A stretch of 64,000 nt of DNA from Kibdelosporangium banguiense (GTDB taxonomy: Bacteria; Actinomycetota; Actinomycetes; Mycobacteriales; Pseudonocardiaceae), in NCBI RefSeq assembly GCF_017876405.1, contig NZ_JAGINW010000001.1:8259203-8323202 (forward strand). The letters are read 5' to 3'. The notes under the pieces are model-generated. The model was not told the origin of the DNA. It searched no databases and worked only from the letters and a program-made list of their open reading frames with translations. A program made the position numbers and the translations under genes. Below, piece by piece: positions 8,187 to 16,852 of this stretch (within the stretch, counting starts at the first letter, position 1; the number at the start of each line of letters is the position of its first letter).

Positions 8187-9779
8187 ATGACCACCGTTCG
8201 CGACGAGACCTTCCAAGTGCTGCGCCGATTCGGTACGACGACCATCTTCGCCAATCCCGGATCCACGGAGATCGCGTTCCTGACCGGCCTGCCGGACGAC
8301 ATCGGCTTCCGCCTGGCACTGCACGAAGGTTCCGTGGTCGGGATGGCCACCGGCTGGGCGACCGCCCGCGGAGGTCCCGCGTTCGTGAACCTGCACACCA
8401 CGGCGGGGCTGGCCAATGCGGCGGGAGCGCTGGCCACCGCACGCACCAACCGGGTGCCGCTCGTGGTCGTGGTCGGCCAGCAGGACCGGCGTCACCTCGC
8501 CCACGACCCGTTCCTGGCCGGGCGGCTCGAAGGCCTGGTCGGCGACTATCCCGTGTGGACAGACCAGCCGGTCCGGCCCCAGGACGTGCCGGCGGCCATC
8601 GCCCGTGCACACCACGAAGCGGTCACCGCGGCAGGCCCCGCGATCGTCGTGGTTCCCATGGACGACTGGGAGAAACCGGCTGAGCCGCGTCGCGGCGCCG
8701 CCGCGCTCGAAGTACGCAGGCCTATGCCGTCCACTTTGGATGGACTCGGCGACCTTGCGGCATCCCTCGACGCAGCCCGCAGTCCCGCGATCGTCGTCGG
8801 GGCCGGTGCCGACGACGAGTCCTGCTGGGCGGCGCTGGTCGCACTGGCCGAGCGACTGGGCGCCCCGGTATGGCAGGAATCCTTCGGCGCCCGCGCCGGT
8901 TTCCCGCAGGACCACCCGTCGTTCGCCGGGCACCTCCCACCCGGACGCTCCGGCGTCCGAACTGCACTGGCCGACCACGATGTCGTGCTCGTTGTCGGGG
9001 CACCGGTTCTGCGCCAGTACACCTGGGAACCGGGCGACTTCGTGCCAGACGGGACAACGGTCCTGCAGATCACCCAGTACGCCGACGAGGCCCACTACAG
9101 CGCCGCCGACGTGGCTGTGATCGCCGAACCCGCGCACGTCTGCCGTCGGCTCGCCGAACGTGTCGTGCCGCGCGAGGTCTCGCCCGCGCCGCGCCGGACT
9201 CCGGATGCAGAGCCTGAACCAGGGGAGCCGTTGCGCCCGGCGCACGTCTTCGATCTGCTGGCCAAGCAGCTGCCCCGAGACACGATTCTCATCGAGGAGT
9301 CGCCTTCCAGCCGGCCGGAGCTCCACCGCCGGGTACCGGCCCGTGTTCCGCTGGGCTTCGTCAGCGCCGCGGCCGGCGGACTCGGGTTCGGTCTGCCTGC
9401 CGCGATCGGGCTCAAACTCGGTGCCCCTCGGCGCCCGGTGGTCGCGGTGCTCGGTGACGGTTCCTCTTTGTACGGGATCCAGGGCCTGTGGAGCGCGGCC
9501 CACTACCACGTCGGCGTGCTGTTCATCGTGCTGGCCAACGGAGGCTACGCAGTCATGGACCGGCTCGCCGAGCGGTCGGGACTGGGCAAGGCACCCTGGC
9601 CGGCGTTCACCGAGGTCCGGACCTCCACCATCGCGGCAGGTCTCGGCTGTCCTGCCCGCCACATCACCACGCACGAGGAGCTCACCGAGGTCCTGGGCGA
9701 CGTCCTGCCTTCACTCGCCGGGCGGACCAGCCCGCTCCTGCTCGACATCGAAGTCGCCCCGGACGCCAGCTACGGCTGA
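8187..9779 (+). CDS. ThDP-dependent decarboxylase, benzoylformate decarboxylase-like
   Basis: 530 aa, start ATG with AGGAG four bases upstream; an in-frame ATG at 8100 would overlap the operator. The pyrimidine-binding Glu is E47 (HEGSV). Ser26 (NPGST) and His70 (VNLHTT) fall at the same residue numbers as the catalytic Ser26 and His70 of Pseudomonas benzoylformate decarboxylase. The ThDP-diphosphate motif is GDGSS...N near residue 430. The second catalytic histidine of that enzyme (His281) aligns with Tyr278 in RQYTWEPG, so the substrate or reaction may differ from simple benzoylformate decarboxylation. Linked to the IclR regulator and the ring hydroxylase, it fits mandelate or phenylglyoxylate-type aromatic catabolism. 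Confidence 0.85.
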   Translation: MTTVRDETFQVLRRFGTTTIFANPGSTEIAFLTGLPDDIGFRLALHEGSVVGMATGWATARGGPAFVNLHTTAGLANAAGALATARTNRVPLVVVVGQQDRRHLAHDPFLAGRLEGLVGDYPVWTDQPVRPQDVPAAIARAHHEAVTAAGPAIVVVPMDDWEKPAEPRRGAAALEVRRPMPSTLDGLGDLAASLDAARSPAIVVGAGADDESCWAALVALAERLGAPVWQESFGARAGFPQDHPSFAGHLPPGRSGVRTALADHDVVLVVGAPVLRQYTWEPGDFVPDGTTVLQITQYADEAHYSAADVAVIAEPAHVCRRLAERVVPREVSPAPRRTPDAEPEPGEPLRPAHVFDLLAKQLPRDTILIEESPSSRPELHRRVPARVPLGFVSAAAGGLGFGLPAAIGLKLGAPRRPVVAVLGDGSSLYGIQGLWSAAHYHVGVLFIVLANGGYAVMDRLAERSGLGKAPWPAFTEVRTSTIAAGLGCPARHITTHEELTEVLGDVLPSLAGRTSPLLLDIEVAPDASYG

Positions 9780-9871
9780 ACGTGATCATTCTGTTGGTCT
9801 TGATCCTGAGCGGCGTCGCCCGCGCTTTAGGCGCATTATTGACGCCTGCGGTGTGACCAAGGGAGACGGTG

Positions 9872-10297
9872 ATGGGAAGCATCAGTGCGGGTGGAGGACG
9901 TCACGGCGTCGTCGGTCGGCGTCCGCTGATGGGCTGGCGGGTTCTCGGTGCCCTGTTGCTCTTGGCGATGGGCGGGATTCATCTGTATCTCGTCTTCGAG
10001 TGGGCCGACGGTCTGCTCGGCGTGTTGTTCGTGCTCAACGCGATCGGCGGGCTCGTCCTGGCGATCGCGATGATCGCGGCGCCCGTGCGGCTCCTGCCTC
10101 TGGCGAGTGCGCTCAGCCTGGTGTTCATGGTGGGCACGCTGCTCGCCTTGGTGCTCGCGCTGACCGTCGGGCTGTTCGGGATAACCGAGACGATGAGCGG
10201 TCAGCTGGTCTCGACGACGCTGATCGTCGAGGCGATCGGCGCCATCGTGCTCGCTGCGACCACTGTGCTGGCGTTCCGAAATCAGCGCTCAGGCTGA
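9872..10297 (+). CDS. Small four-helix membrane protein
   Basis: 141 aa. GGGAGA lies five bases before the ATG; a GTG immediately before it would add one residue. Four hydrophobic segments are visible at about 22-42, 48-68, 72-98 and 110-135, with short charged loops. I do not recognise a named family; similar small integral membrane proteins are common in actinobacteria. Its 3' end overlaps the convergent LysR gene by nine bases. No function can be assigned. Confidence 0.7.
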   Translation: MGSISAGGGRHGVVGRRPLMGWRVLGALLLLAMGGIHLYLVFEWADGLLGVLFVLNAIGGLVLAIAMIAAPVRLLPLASALSLVFMVGTLLALVLALTVGLFGITETMSGQLVSTTLIVEAIGAIVLAATTVLAFRNQRSG

Positions 10298-11173
10298 GGT
10301 CGTATCGGCCTTGAGCACGTTGATCACGGCCGTGATCGCCGGGTTCGTGCGGCTGCCCGTGCGGAAGGCGAGCATGATCGCTCTCTGAGGGGCATCGGGC
10401 AGCGCGCTCAGGCGGATGCCGGGCTCCTCGGCGGTGAGCGCGAGTCGCGGCAGGAGTGCGGTGGCCAGGCCATGGCGGACGAGGTGCCGATGCAGCGGTA
10501 CGTCGGATGACTCGTACCGGACCTGGGGTTCGAACCCGGCGGCGCGGCACACGGCCCTGGCCCAGGTCCCGGCGCGGGTGTCGGCCGGTTCCATGGCCCA
10601 GGGTTGTCCGGCCGTCTGCTCGATGGTGGTGACGTCTGCGTCGGCAGGGGTGGCCAGCAGCATCGGATCGGTGGCGAGTTGTTCGACCGTGACGCCGGTG
10701 ACCGGCGGTACGGGTGCGCCGGGGTACTCCTCGTGCAGGACTAGGTCGAAGTCCCGGGCGACGAGCGCGGACAGGGCGTGTTCGGCGTCGATGTGGGTGA
10801 GTTCGATGTCGAGCCGGGGGTAGCTGGTCGCCAGGTTTGCCACGGCGGCGGGCATGAGGGCATGGGCGGCGGTCTGGAAGGTCGCCAGCCGGACCACGCC
10901 GCTGACCTCGGTATGCGTGGCGGCGATCGCGGCTTCGGCGCGTTCGAGTTCCAGCAGGATCGCCTCGGTGTGCTCAACGAGAACCTGGGCCGCGGCGGTG
11001 AGTCGCACGCCCCGGCCGGCCGGTTCGAGCAGCCGGACACCGACCTCGCGTTCCAGGACCGTCAGCTGGTGGGAGACCGATGACGGGTTGAGGCCCAGGG
11101 CTTCGGCGACTGCGGCCAGGGTGCCTCGGTAACTCAGTTCGCGCAGCAGCCGCAGCCGACGCACGTCGTACAC
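10289..11173 (-). CDS. LysR-family transcriptional regulator
   Basis: 294 aa from the GTG at 11173. It has an N-terminal winged HTH (LRLLRELSYRGTLAAVAEAL, then NPSSVSHQLTVLEREVGVRL) and a LysR substrate-binding domain. An in-frame ATG at 11197 lies inside the palindrome 11194-11218, and the homologous start VxDVRRLRLLREL favours the GTG at 11173 or 11164. The gene is divergent from an AllC-type amidohydrolase and is its likely activator or repressor. It overlaps the convergent membrane-protein gene at the 3' end. Confidence 0.87.
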   Translation of the reverse strand: MYDVRRLRLLRELSYRGTLAAVAEALGLNPSSVSHQLTVLEREVGVRLLEPAGRGVRLTAAAQVLVEHTEAILLELERAEAAIAATHTEVSGVVRLATFQTAAHALMPAAVANLATSYPRLDIELTHIDAEHALSALVARDFDLVLHEEYPGAPVPPVTGVTVEQLATDPMLLATPADADVTTIEQTAGQPWAMEPADTRAGTWARAVCRAAGFEPQVRYESSDVPLHRHLVRHGLATALLPRLALTAEEPGIRLSALPDAPQRAIMLAFRTGSRTNPAITAVINVLKADTTSA

Positions 11174-11193
11174 CTGCCAATCATGGCATCTTT

Positions 11194-11218
11194 TCATGAG
11201 TAATGGTTGAACTCATGA
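11194..11218. promoter_or_regulatory. Putative LysR operator between divergent genes
   Basis: TCATGAGT and ACTCATGA form perfect 8-bp arms separated by nine bases. The element lies in the 84-base gap between the LysR gene and the amidohydrolase. The geometry fits a LysR dimer site. Confidence 0.65.
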
Positions 11219-11257
11219 CATCGTTTCAACCTACGCGTTCTTCCTACCGTGAGCGGC

Positions 11258-12526
11258 ATGACTGATCTGCCAAGCACCCTGACCGTCGACAGTGGACGGT
11301 TGTGGGATTCGCTGATGGAACTGGCGACGATCGGCTCCTACCCCGACGAGGCCACAGGTCTGATGGGGATCAACCGGCAATCCCTGACCGACGCCGACGC
11401 CGCAGGCCGCCGCCTGGTGATCGGATGGATGTCCGACGCAGGTCTTGAGGTCACCATCGACGAGATGGGCAACATCTTCGGCCGCCACGAAGGCACCGAG
11501 CCGAACCTGGCACCCGTGCTGGCCGGATCGCACATCGACACGGTCGCCACGGCCGGGGCGTTCGACGGATGCCTGGGCGTGCTCGGTGGCTTGGAGGTCG
11601 TGCGTTGTCTCAACGATGCGGGCATCACCACGCGGCGCCCGATCGTGATCGCCGCGTGGACCGAGGAGGAGGGCGTCCGATTCGGCACCGACATGCTCGG
11701 CTCCGCGGTCGCAGCCGGGCGCCTGACCCTGGACTACGCCTACGACTTGGTTGATGAGCAGGGATTGCGGTTCGGTGACGAGCTCGCGCGTATCGGCTTC
11801 CGGGGTGACCAGCCGGTGAGGATGGACCCGCCGCACGCCTATGTGGAGTGCCACATCGAACAGGGTCCGGTGCTCGCCCAGGAGGGCTACGACATCGGTG
11901 TGGTCACAGGCGTGCAGGCGATTTCCTGGCAGAAGGTCACCTTGCACGGCCGCGCCGCGCACGCTGGCACTACTCCGACCGAGTTGCGTGTGGACGCTGG
12001 ACTCGCCGCAGCGCAGATCGTCGTGAAGGTGCGCGAGATGGTCGATTCCGGTGCCTACGGCCGGTTACGCGCGACCGTCGGCCACATCACGACCTCGCCG
12101 GGCCTACCCAGCGTAGTGCCGAACCGAGCCGAGCTGACCGTGGACCTGCGTAATCCGGACGACGCCCACATGGCCGCCGCCGAAGCCGACCTGGCCACAT
12201 TCCTCGCCACACTGCCCGACGCGCAGCCAGGCCTACGGGTCGAGACCAAGCGCATGGCCAAGACAAACCGGGTGCCCTTCGACGAAGGCATCCAGGACGC
12301 GATCGCCGCCGTGGCTGCGGATCTGGGCCACGACACAATGCGGCTGATGTCCGGCGCCGGTCACGACGCCCAGGAGATGGCCGCGATCACCCCAACCGCG
12401 ATGATCTTCGTACGTGGCGAATACGACGGCATCAGCCACAACCCCCGCGAATACTCCACCCCGGAAGCGTGCGCCGCCGGTATCAACGTGCTCGCCACAA
12501 CCATCCTGCGACTGGCAACCCAGTGA
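11258..12526 (+). CDS. M20-type Zn amidohydrolase (allantoate amidohydrolase / N-carbamoyl-amino acid hydrolase)
   Basis: 422 aa. The metal-binding signature of the AllC/HyuC family is present: GSHIDTV...GAFDGCLGVLGG near residues 85-110, TEEEGVRFG near 135 and the late H-x-A-x-E type region GAGHDAQEM. These enzymes hydrolyse the carbamoyl or ureido group of allantoate, ureidoglycolate-type or N-carbamoyl amino acids and use two metals bridged by the Asp of the GAFDG segment. A GTG nine bases upstream is an alternative start; no clear ribosome-binding site precedes either. It stands alone under the LysR regulator, so it is more likely a carbamoyl-amino acid or related nitrogen-salvage enzyme than part of a full allantoin pathway. 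Confidence 0.85.
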   Translation: MTDLPSTLTVDSGRLWDSLMELATIGSYPDEATGLMGINRQSLTDADAAGRRLVIGWMSDAGLEVTIDEMGNIFGRHEGTEPNLAPVLAGSHIDTVATAGAFDGCLGVLGGLEVVRCLNDAGITTRRPIVIAAWTEEEGVRFGTDMLGSAVAAGRLTLDYAYDLVDEQGLRFGDELARIGFRGDQPVRMDPPHAYVECHIEQGPVLAQEGYDIGVVTGVQAISWQKVTLHGRAAHAGTTPTELRVDAGLAAAQIVVKVREMVDSGAYGRLRATVGHITTSPGLPSVVPNRAELTVDLRNPDDAHMAAAEADLATFLATLPDAQPGLRVETKRMAKTNRVPFDEGIQDAIAAVAADLGHDTMRLMSGAGHDAQEMAAITPTAMIFVRGEYDGISHNPREYSTPEACAAGINVLATTILRLATQ

Positions 12527-12542
12527 GAGCTCTATGCACCGG

Positions 12543-13424
12543 TTACTGACGTGGCTGGCTGTGCGCGGCGAGCCCGGCTGAGTCCGTGAATTGTTCGGTG
12601 CCGGTGACGCGGAGTAGGTCGAGTTGTGAGGCCGCGGGGGTGCCTGGGGCGGCGGAGTAGACGATGAGGATCTGGTCGCCTTCGGCCATGTGGAGGTTGT
12701 CGCGGTCGAGGGTGAGGGGGCCGAGTTCGGGGTGTTCGAGGGTTTGGGTGGCGGGGTGCAGCCTGCCGGTCTGGCCGGCTTGCCACCCGGCTTCGAACTG
12801 GGCGCTGCCTGCTCGCAGGTCGGCGACGAGTCTGCGGAGTTCGGGGTCGTCGGGGTAGCGGGCCTGGGCGAAGCGTAGGCAACCTGCGGCTTCGGCGTCC
12901 GCCGCCTTGTCGGCGTCGGCTGAGTCCAGTGTCATTCGGCTGGGGCCGGTGCCGAGGAATCGCTGCCGGATGATGTTGCGGTTGGCGGGTGGCCATCGGC
13001 TGTAGTCGCCCAGCAGCGCGGCGGCGAGCGGGTTCCAGGCCAGGACGTCGGACTTGGTCGACAGCAGCAGCGCGGGTAGGTCGGCCATGCGGTCCATCAG
13101 GCGTAGCACGCTCGGCCGGATCAGCATCGGTACGTGGCCGGGCTGCGGGGGCGCGGCGCCGGCGAGCCGGAAGACCAGGTCGCGGTCATCCTCTGACAGC
13201 CGCAGGGCCCGGGTCAGCGCGGCGAGTACCTGGGTGGACGGTTTAGGGCCGCGGCCCTGTTCGAGCCGGACGACGTAGTCGACGCTGAGGCCGGCCAGGT
13301 GGGCGACCTCCTCACGGCGCAGTCCAGGCACCTGTCGGCGCGATCCGGCCGGGAGGCCGACATCGGCCGGTGACACTCGCGTACGTGCGGTGCGTAGCAC
13401 TGCGGCCAGTTCGGCTCGGTCCAT
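12543..13424 (-). CDS. XRE-family regulator with MmyB-like ligand domain
   Basis: 293 aa. The N-terminal HTH (residues about 10-80) contains PGLRREEVAHLAGLSVDYVV and LEQGRGPKPS, the fingerprint of the Streptomyces MmyB-like family. The C-terminal half (STKSDVLAWNPLAAALLGDYS...) is the MmyB ligand-binding PAS-like domain. Members of this family typically repress a neighbouring divergent oxidoreductase, here the SDR-pirin-NmrA operon starting 102 bases away. It is convergent with the amidohydrolase with a 16-base gap. Confidence 0.9.
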   Translation of the reverse strand: MDRAELAAVLRTARTRVSPADVGLPAGSRRQVPGLRREEVAHLAGLSVDYVVRLEQGRGPKPSTQVLAALTRALRLSEDDRDLVFRLAGAAPPQPGHVPMLIRPSVLRLMDRMADLPALLLSTKSDVLAWNPLAAALLGDYSRWPPANRNIIRQRFLGTGPSRMTLDSADADKAADAEAAGCLRFAQARYPDDPELRRLVADLRAGSAQFEAGWQAGQTGRLHPATQTLEHPELGPLTLDRDNLHMAEGDQILIVYSAAPGTPAASQLDLLRVTGTEQFTDSAGLAAHSQPRQ

Positions 13425-13526
13425 GTGTTCATCGTGCCGCAGGAATGTGATCTCGGGGTGGTATGGCCGGTCCTAGGCCACAGTGGTCCCTGGCGAGCAG
13501 CCGCGGGGGAGCGGAACGTTGCCGGC

Positions 13527-14243
13527 ATGGCTGAGACGACGACCGCTCTCGTGACTGGGGCGAACAAGGGACTGGGCCGGGAAACCGTGCGGCGGCTGGC
13601 GGGGCTGGGCTGGCGGGTGTTCCTCGCCGCCCGGGACACCGCGCGCGGCGAGGCGGCCGCCGCCGAACTTGTCGAGGACGGCCTGGCGGTGGAGTTCGTG
13701 CCGCTCGATGTGGCCTCTGAGGACTCGGTGTTCGCGGCTGCCGAGGCTGTGAAGGCGCGGTCGGGGCGGCTGGACGTGCTGGTGAACAACGCGGGCATCG
13801 TGGATCCCGGCATTGCGGTCGCCACCATGAACGGCGACGACTTGCGCGGCATCTTCGAAGTGAACGTGTTCGGCCCGGTCCGGGTGACGCACGCCTTCCT
13901 GCCGTTGCTGCAGGCATCCGGCCATCCCCGGATCGTGATGGTGTCCAGTTCGGCCGGATCGGTGCCCGACGCGATCGAGTGGGGGAAGATGTATGGCCCG
14001 GTTCTGGGCTACCCGTCGTCGAAGGCGGCGCTGAACATGCTCACCACCCAGTACGCGATCGCGTTGGGTGATTTCCGGATCAACGCGGTGAATCCCGGCA
14101 AGACCGCCACGGACATGACCGGGTTCTCCTCGGACAGCCAGCCGGTGAGCGAGGGCGCGGAGGTGATCGTGCGGCTCGCCACGATCGGGCCCGACGGGCC
14201 GACCGGTGAGTTCTTCGGCAACGACGGAAACGTCCCGTGGTAG
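13527..14243 (+). CDS. Short-chain dehydrogenase/reductase
   Basis: 238 aa, classical SDR length. The cofactor motif is TGANKGLG at residues 9-16, the structural motif is NNAG, and the active site is YPSSK with a preceding Ser in MVSSSAG. NADP(H) preference is plausible from the basic residue following the second strand (AARDTARG). I start at the ATG before AETTTALVTG; the upstream in-frame extension is regulatory DNA shared with the MmyB-type gene. It is first in a three-gene operon with pirin (14-base gap) and an NmrA-type reductase, probably a quinone, aldehyde or electrophile response set. Confidence 0.9.
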   Translation: MAETTTALVTGANKGLGRETVRRLAGLGWRVFLAARDTARGEAAAAELVEDGLAVEFVPLDVASEDSVFAAAEAVKARSGRLDVLVNNAGIVDPGIAVATMNGDDLRGIFEVNVFGPVRVTHAFLPLLQASGHPRIVMVSSSAGSVPDAIEWGKMYGPVLGYPSSKAALNMLTTQYAIALGDFRINAVNPGKTATDMTGFSSDSQPVSEGAEVIVRLATIGPDGPTGEFFGNDGNVPW

Positions 14244-14257
14244 CAGAGGAGAAGGCC

Positions 14258-15136
14258 ATGACCAGCCAACTGTCCGTCGCGCGCACCCTGACCCGGATCA
14301 GCGACCGGACTCGCCTGGGTCCGGACGAACAGGTCGACGACAAGGCACTCGCGTTCGTCCCGACCGACCCGGCACTGACTGATCCGTTTCTGACCCTGGT
14401 CGAGGACTGGTTCTCCACACCGGGTTTCGAGTGGCATCCGCACCGCGGCCTGGAAACCGTCACGCTGGTGGTCGACGGCGTGCTGGAGCACGGCGACAAC
14501 CTCGGCCACGCCGGTTCGCTGGAGCCGGGCGAAGTGCAGTGGATGACCGCGGGCAGCGGCATCATCCACCGCGAACTGGCCTACCGTGACGAGCACGCCC
14601 ACGTCCTGCAACTGTGGCTGAATCTGCCCGCTGCCAAGAAGATGACGCCCTCGCGCTACCAGGATCTCCGGCGTGCGACCATTCCCCGGGTCCATGCGCC
14701 CGGAGTGGTGATCGACGTGCACGCCGGCACCGTCGACGGGATCACCGGGGCCGCGGATACCCACCACCCCGTACAGGGCGTGCTGGCCACCCTCGACCCG
14801 CTGGCTTCGTACGACCTGGCCGTTCCCGCTGAGCATCGGTTGTTCGCGCATGTCTTGCGCGGCACCGTGACGGTCGGGGACCGGCTGCTGAGTGAGGGCC
14901 AGGTCGGCTGGTCCGATCCCGTCGCCACGGCGGGGGAGACCTTGTTGCCGCTGGCCGCCCCGGACGGCGAATTGTCGGCGAAGATCATGGTCTACAGCGG
15001 AACCCCGCTGCACGAGCCCGTCGCGCTCGGCGGCCCGTTCGTGATGAACACCAAACCCGAGATCGCCCAGGCGTTCCGGGATTTCCACGACGGCGTGTTC
15101 GGCCCGGTGCCTCGTCTGGCCCGTGTCGCGCACTGA
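14258..15136 (+). CDS. Pirin-family protein
   Basis: 292 aa with GAGGAGAAGG before the ATG. The pirin N-terminal cupin has the metal motif HPHRGLETVT (His60, His62) and later GIIHRELAY...HVLQLW, and a second cupin follows. Pirins bind Fe and act as quercetin 2,3-dioxygenase-like enzymes or redox-sensing cofactors. It sits 14 bases after the SDR and 23 bases before the NmrA-type gene, in one operon. The enzymatic role is not fixed by sequence. Confidence 0.92.
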   Translation: MTSQLSVARTLTRISDRTRLGPDEQVDDKALAFVPTDPALTDPFLTLVEDWFSTPGFEWHPHRGLETVTLVVDGVLEHGDNLGHAGSLEPGEVQWMTAGSGIIHRELAYRDEHAHVLQLWLNLPAAKKMTPSRYQDLRRATIPRVHAPGVVIDVHAGTVDGITGAADTHHPVQGVLATLDPLASYDLAVPAEHRLFAHVLRGTVTVGDRLLSEGQVGWSDPVATAGETLLPLAAPDGELSAKIMVYSGTPLHEPVALGGPFVMNTKPEIAQAFRDFHDGVFGPVPRLARVAH

Positions 15137-15159
15137 TCTCCCTAAATGAAAGGAAAGTC

Positions 15160-16062
15160 ATGGACATCGCACTGGTTGGTGGCAGCGGCAAGCTTGGCGG
15201 TCTGATCGCCGAGGAAGTGCTCGGCCGGCCGGAGGCCCGGCTGCGGTTGCTGGTGCGGCCCGGCAGCCGCGGCAAGGTCGCCGATCTGGAACGCCGCGGC
15301 GCGCAGATCGTGGAGGGCGAACTCGGCGCGAACGCCGACGACTCGCTGGCCAAGTTCGTCGACGGCGCGACCACCGTCATCTCCGCCGTGCAGGGCGGGC
15401 CCGACGTGATCATCGACGGACAGGCCGCACTATTGCGCGCCACCCGCGAGGCCGGGGTGACGCGGTTCATCCCCTCCAGCTTCTCGCTCGACCTGTTCAA
15501 GGTCCCCAATGGACAGATCGTGACCTCGGACTGGCGCCGCCAGTTCGGTCAACTGGCCGACGAGCAGCGTGGCGACGTCGAGGTGGTGCACGTGCTCAAC
15601 GGCACCTTCCTCGACCGGGAGATCCTGTTCTACTTCTACCGTCTCATCGATCCCGACACACAGACCGCCTACCTCTGGGGCGACGGCGAACACCCGGTGG
15701 ACTTCACCACCTACACCGACACCGCCCGCTACACCGTCGAGGCAGCCGCCGACGACAAACCGGTCGGCCGTGTCCTCCCAGTCGCCGGTGACAGCCTCAA
15801 TTTCGCTGAACTGGTTGCGGCCTATGAGAAAGCCACCGGCACGACACTGCGCGTCGAGCGGCTCGGCTCGCTGGACGACCTCGACGGCCTGATCACGGGG
15901 CTGGCATCCGGTGGCTCCGAGAGCTTCATGCGATTCCTGCCGCTGATGTACATCCGGTCAAGCTTCAACGGCGACGGCAAACTGGACCAGGTACACAACG
16001 ACCGCTACCCGCGGATCATCCCGACCACCGCGCAACAGTACTTCGCCGCCACCCAGGACTGA
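15160..16062 (+). CDS. NmrA-like NAD(P)-binding reductase
   Basis: 300 aa with AAAGGAAAG before the ATG. The N-terminal motif is GGSGKLGG (residues 7-14), the atypical SDR form GxxGxxG, followed by a basic LVRPGSRGK segment that suits NADP(H). Central motifs VISAVQGG and RFIPSSFSLD match the NmrA / isoflavone-reductase-like group. The canonical SDR Tyr-Lys pair is not obvious. It is either a redox sensor or a reductase of an aromatic substrate, and it is the last gene of the SDR-pirin operon. Confidence 0.85.
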   Translation: MDIALVGGSGKLGGLIAEEVLGRPEARLRLLVRPGSRGKVADLERRGAQIVEGELGANADDSLAKFVDGATTVISAVQGGPDVIIDGQAALLRATREAGVTRFIPSSFSLDLFKVPNGQIVTSDWRRQFGQLADEQRGDVEVVHVLNGTFLDREILFYFYRLIDPDTQTAYLWGDGEHPVDFTTYTDTARYTVEAAADDKPVGRVLPVAGDSLNFAELVAAYEKATGTTLRVERLGSLDDLDGLITGLASGGSESFMRFLPLMYIRSSFNGDGKLDQVHNDRYPRIIPTTAQQYFAATQD

Positions 16063-16068
16063 ATACCG

Positions 16069-16800
16069 TCAGACGGCCTCCAGGACGAAGAACAGGAAGC
16101 TCAGGAAGGCGCCGGAGGGAAAGTTCGCCAGCTCGTCGGGGAAGAGTTCGCGGGCGCCCGGTTCGAAGGGCGGTTCGCTGACGACGGCGATCCGGAAGCC
16201 GGCCGCGGTGAAGGCGTCGGTCATCGCGTGCAGCGGCCGGTGCCAGTAGGTGAGCACGGCATTCTGGCCGCTGAAGGTGTACTCCTCGGAGTACTGGACG
16301 ACGGCGAAATAGTCGGCTTTGGGATAGAACAGCTTGTAGACGACGGGGTGGTTGACGGCCACGATCAACCGGCCGCCGGGCCTCAGCACACGCCGCAACT
16401 CGGCCAGCGGCGCGGTCCAGTCCTCCAGGTAGTGCAGTACGAGGCACGCGATGACATCGTCGAACACGCCGTCGGAGAACGGCAGCGGGCTGCCGATATC
16501 GGCAACCTGCAGGGCCGCGTCGGCGCCGAGCCGTTGCCGGGCCAGCTCCACCATCTTGGTGCTGGAGTCGAAGCCGGTCACCGTGGCGCCACGGTCACGC
16601 AGCGCCTCGAACAGCGGGCCGGAGCCGCAACCGGCGTCGAGGATCTGCCGGCCGGCCACGTCCCCGGCCAGGTCCAGGATCGCGGGCCGCGCGTAGTAGG
16701 CGTTGATGAGGCTGGTCTCGTTTTCGGCCGCATACGCCTCGCCGAAGGTGTCGTAGTCGTTGGCTACGGCCCCGGCAGAACTCTCGGGAAGGACGGGCAT
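16069..16800 (-). CDS. Class I SAM-dependent methyltransferase
   Basis: 243 aa. The SAM motif I is ILDAGCGSG, motif II acid is TGFDSS, and motif IV/post-motif regions are DDVIACLVLHYLEDW and LRRVLRPGGRLIVAVNHP, typical of the UbiE/COQ5-like small-molecule methyltransferases. ATGs at 16809 and 16833 are alternative starts; the one at 16800 gives the usual N-terminus before the VANDYDTFG segment. It is convergent with the NmrA gene (six-base gap). The substrate is unknown. Confidence 0.88.
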   Translation of the reverse strand: MPVLPESSAGAVANDYDTFGEAYAAENETSLINAYYARPAILDLAGDVAGRQILDAGCGSGPLFEALRDRGATVTGFDSSTKMVELARQRLGADAALQVADIGSPLPFSDGVFDDVIACLVLHYLEDWTAPLAELRRVLRPGGRLIVAVNHPVVYKLFYPKADYFAVVQYSEEYTFSGQNAVLTYWHRPLHAMTDAFTAAGFRIAVVSEPPFEPGARELFPDELANFPSGAFLSFLFFVLEAV

Positions 16801-16852
16801 GCAACCCATCCTGGCACGACCGGCCTGTCCCATGCCGGGAGCAGCAACGCTG

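Noticed and set aside
7758..9674. A 638-codon open frame on the minus strand
   Set aside because: Antisense to the IclR and ThDP genes, which have intact active-site motifs; the minus translation shows none.
13464..13480. TGGCC-N7-GGCCA palindrome between the MmyB-type and SDR genes
   Set aside because: Five-base GC-rich arms are expected often by chance at this base composition; not enough to call an operator.
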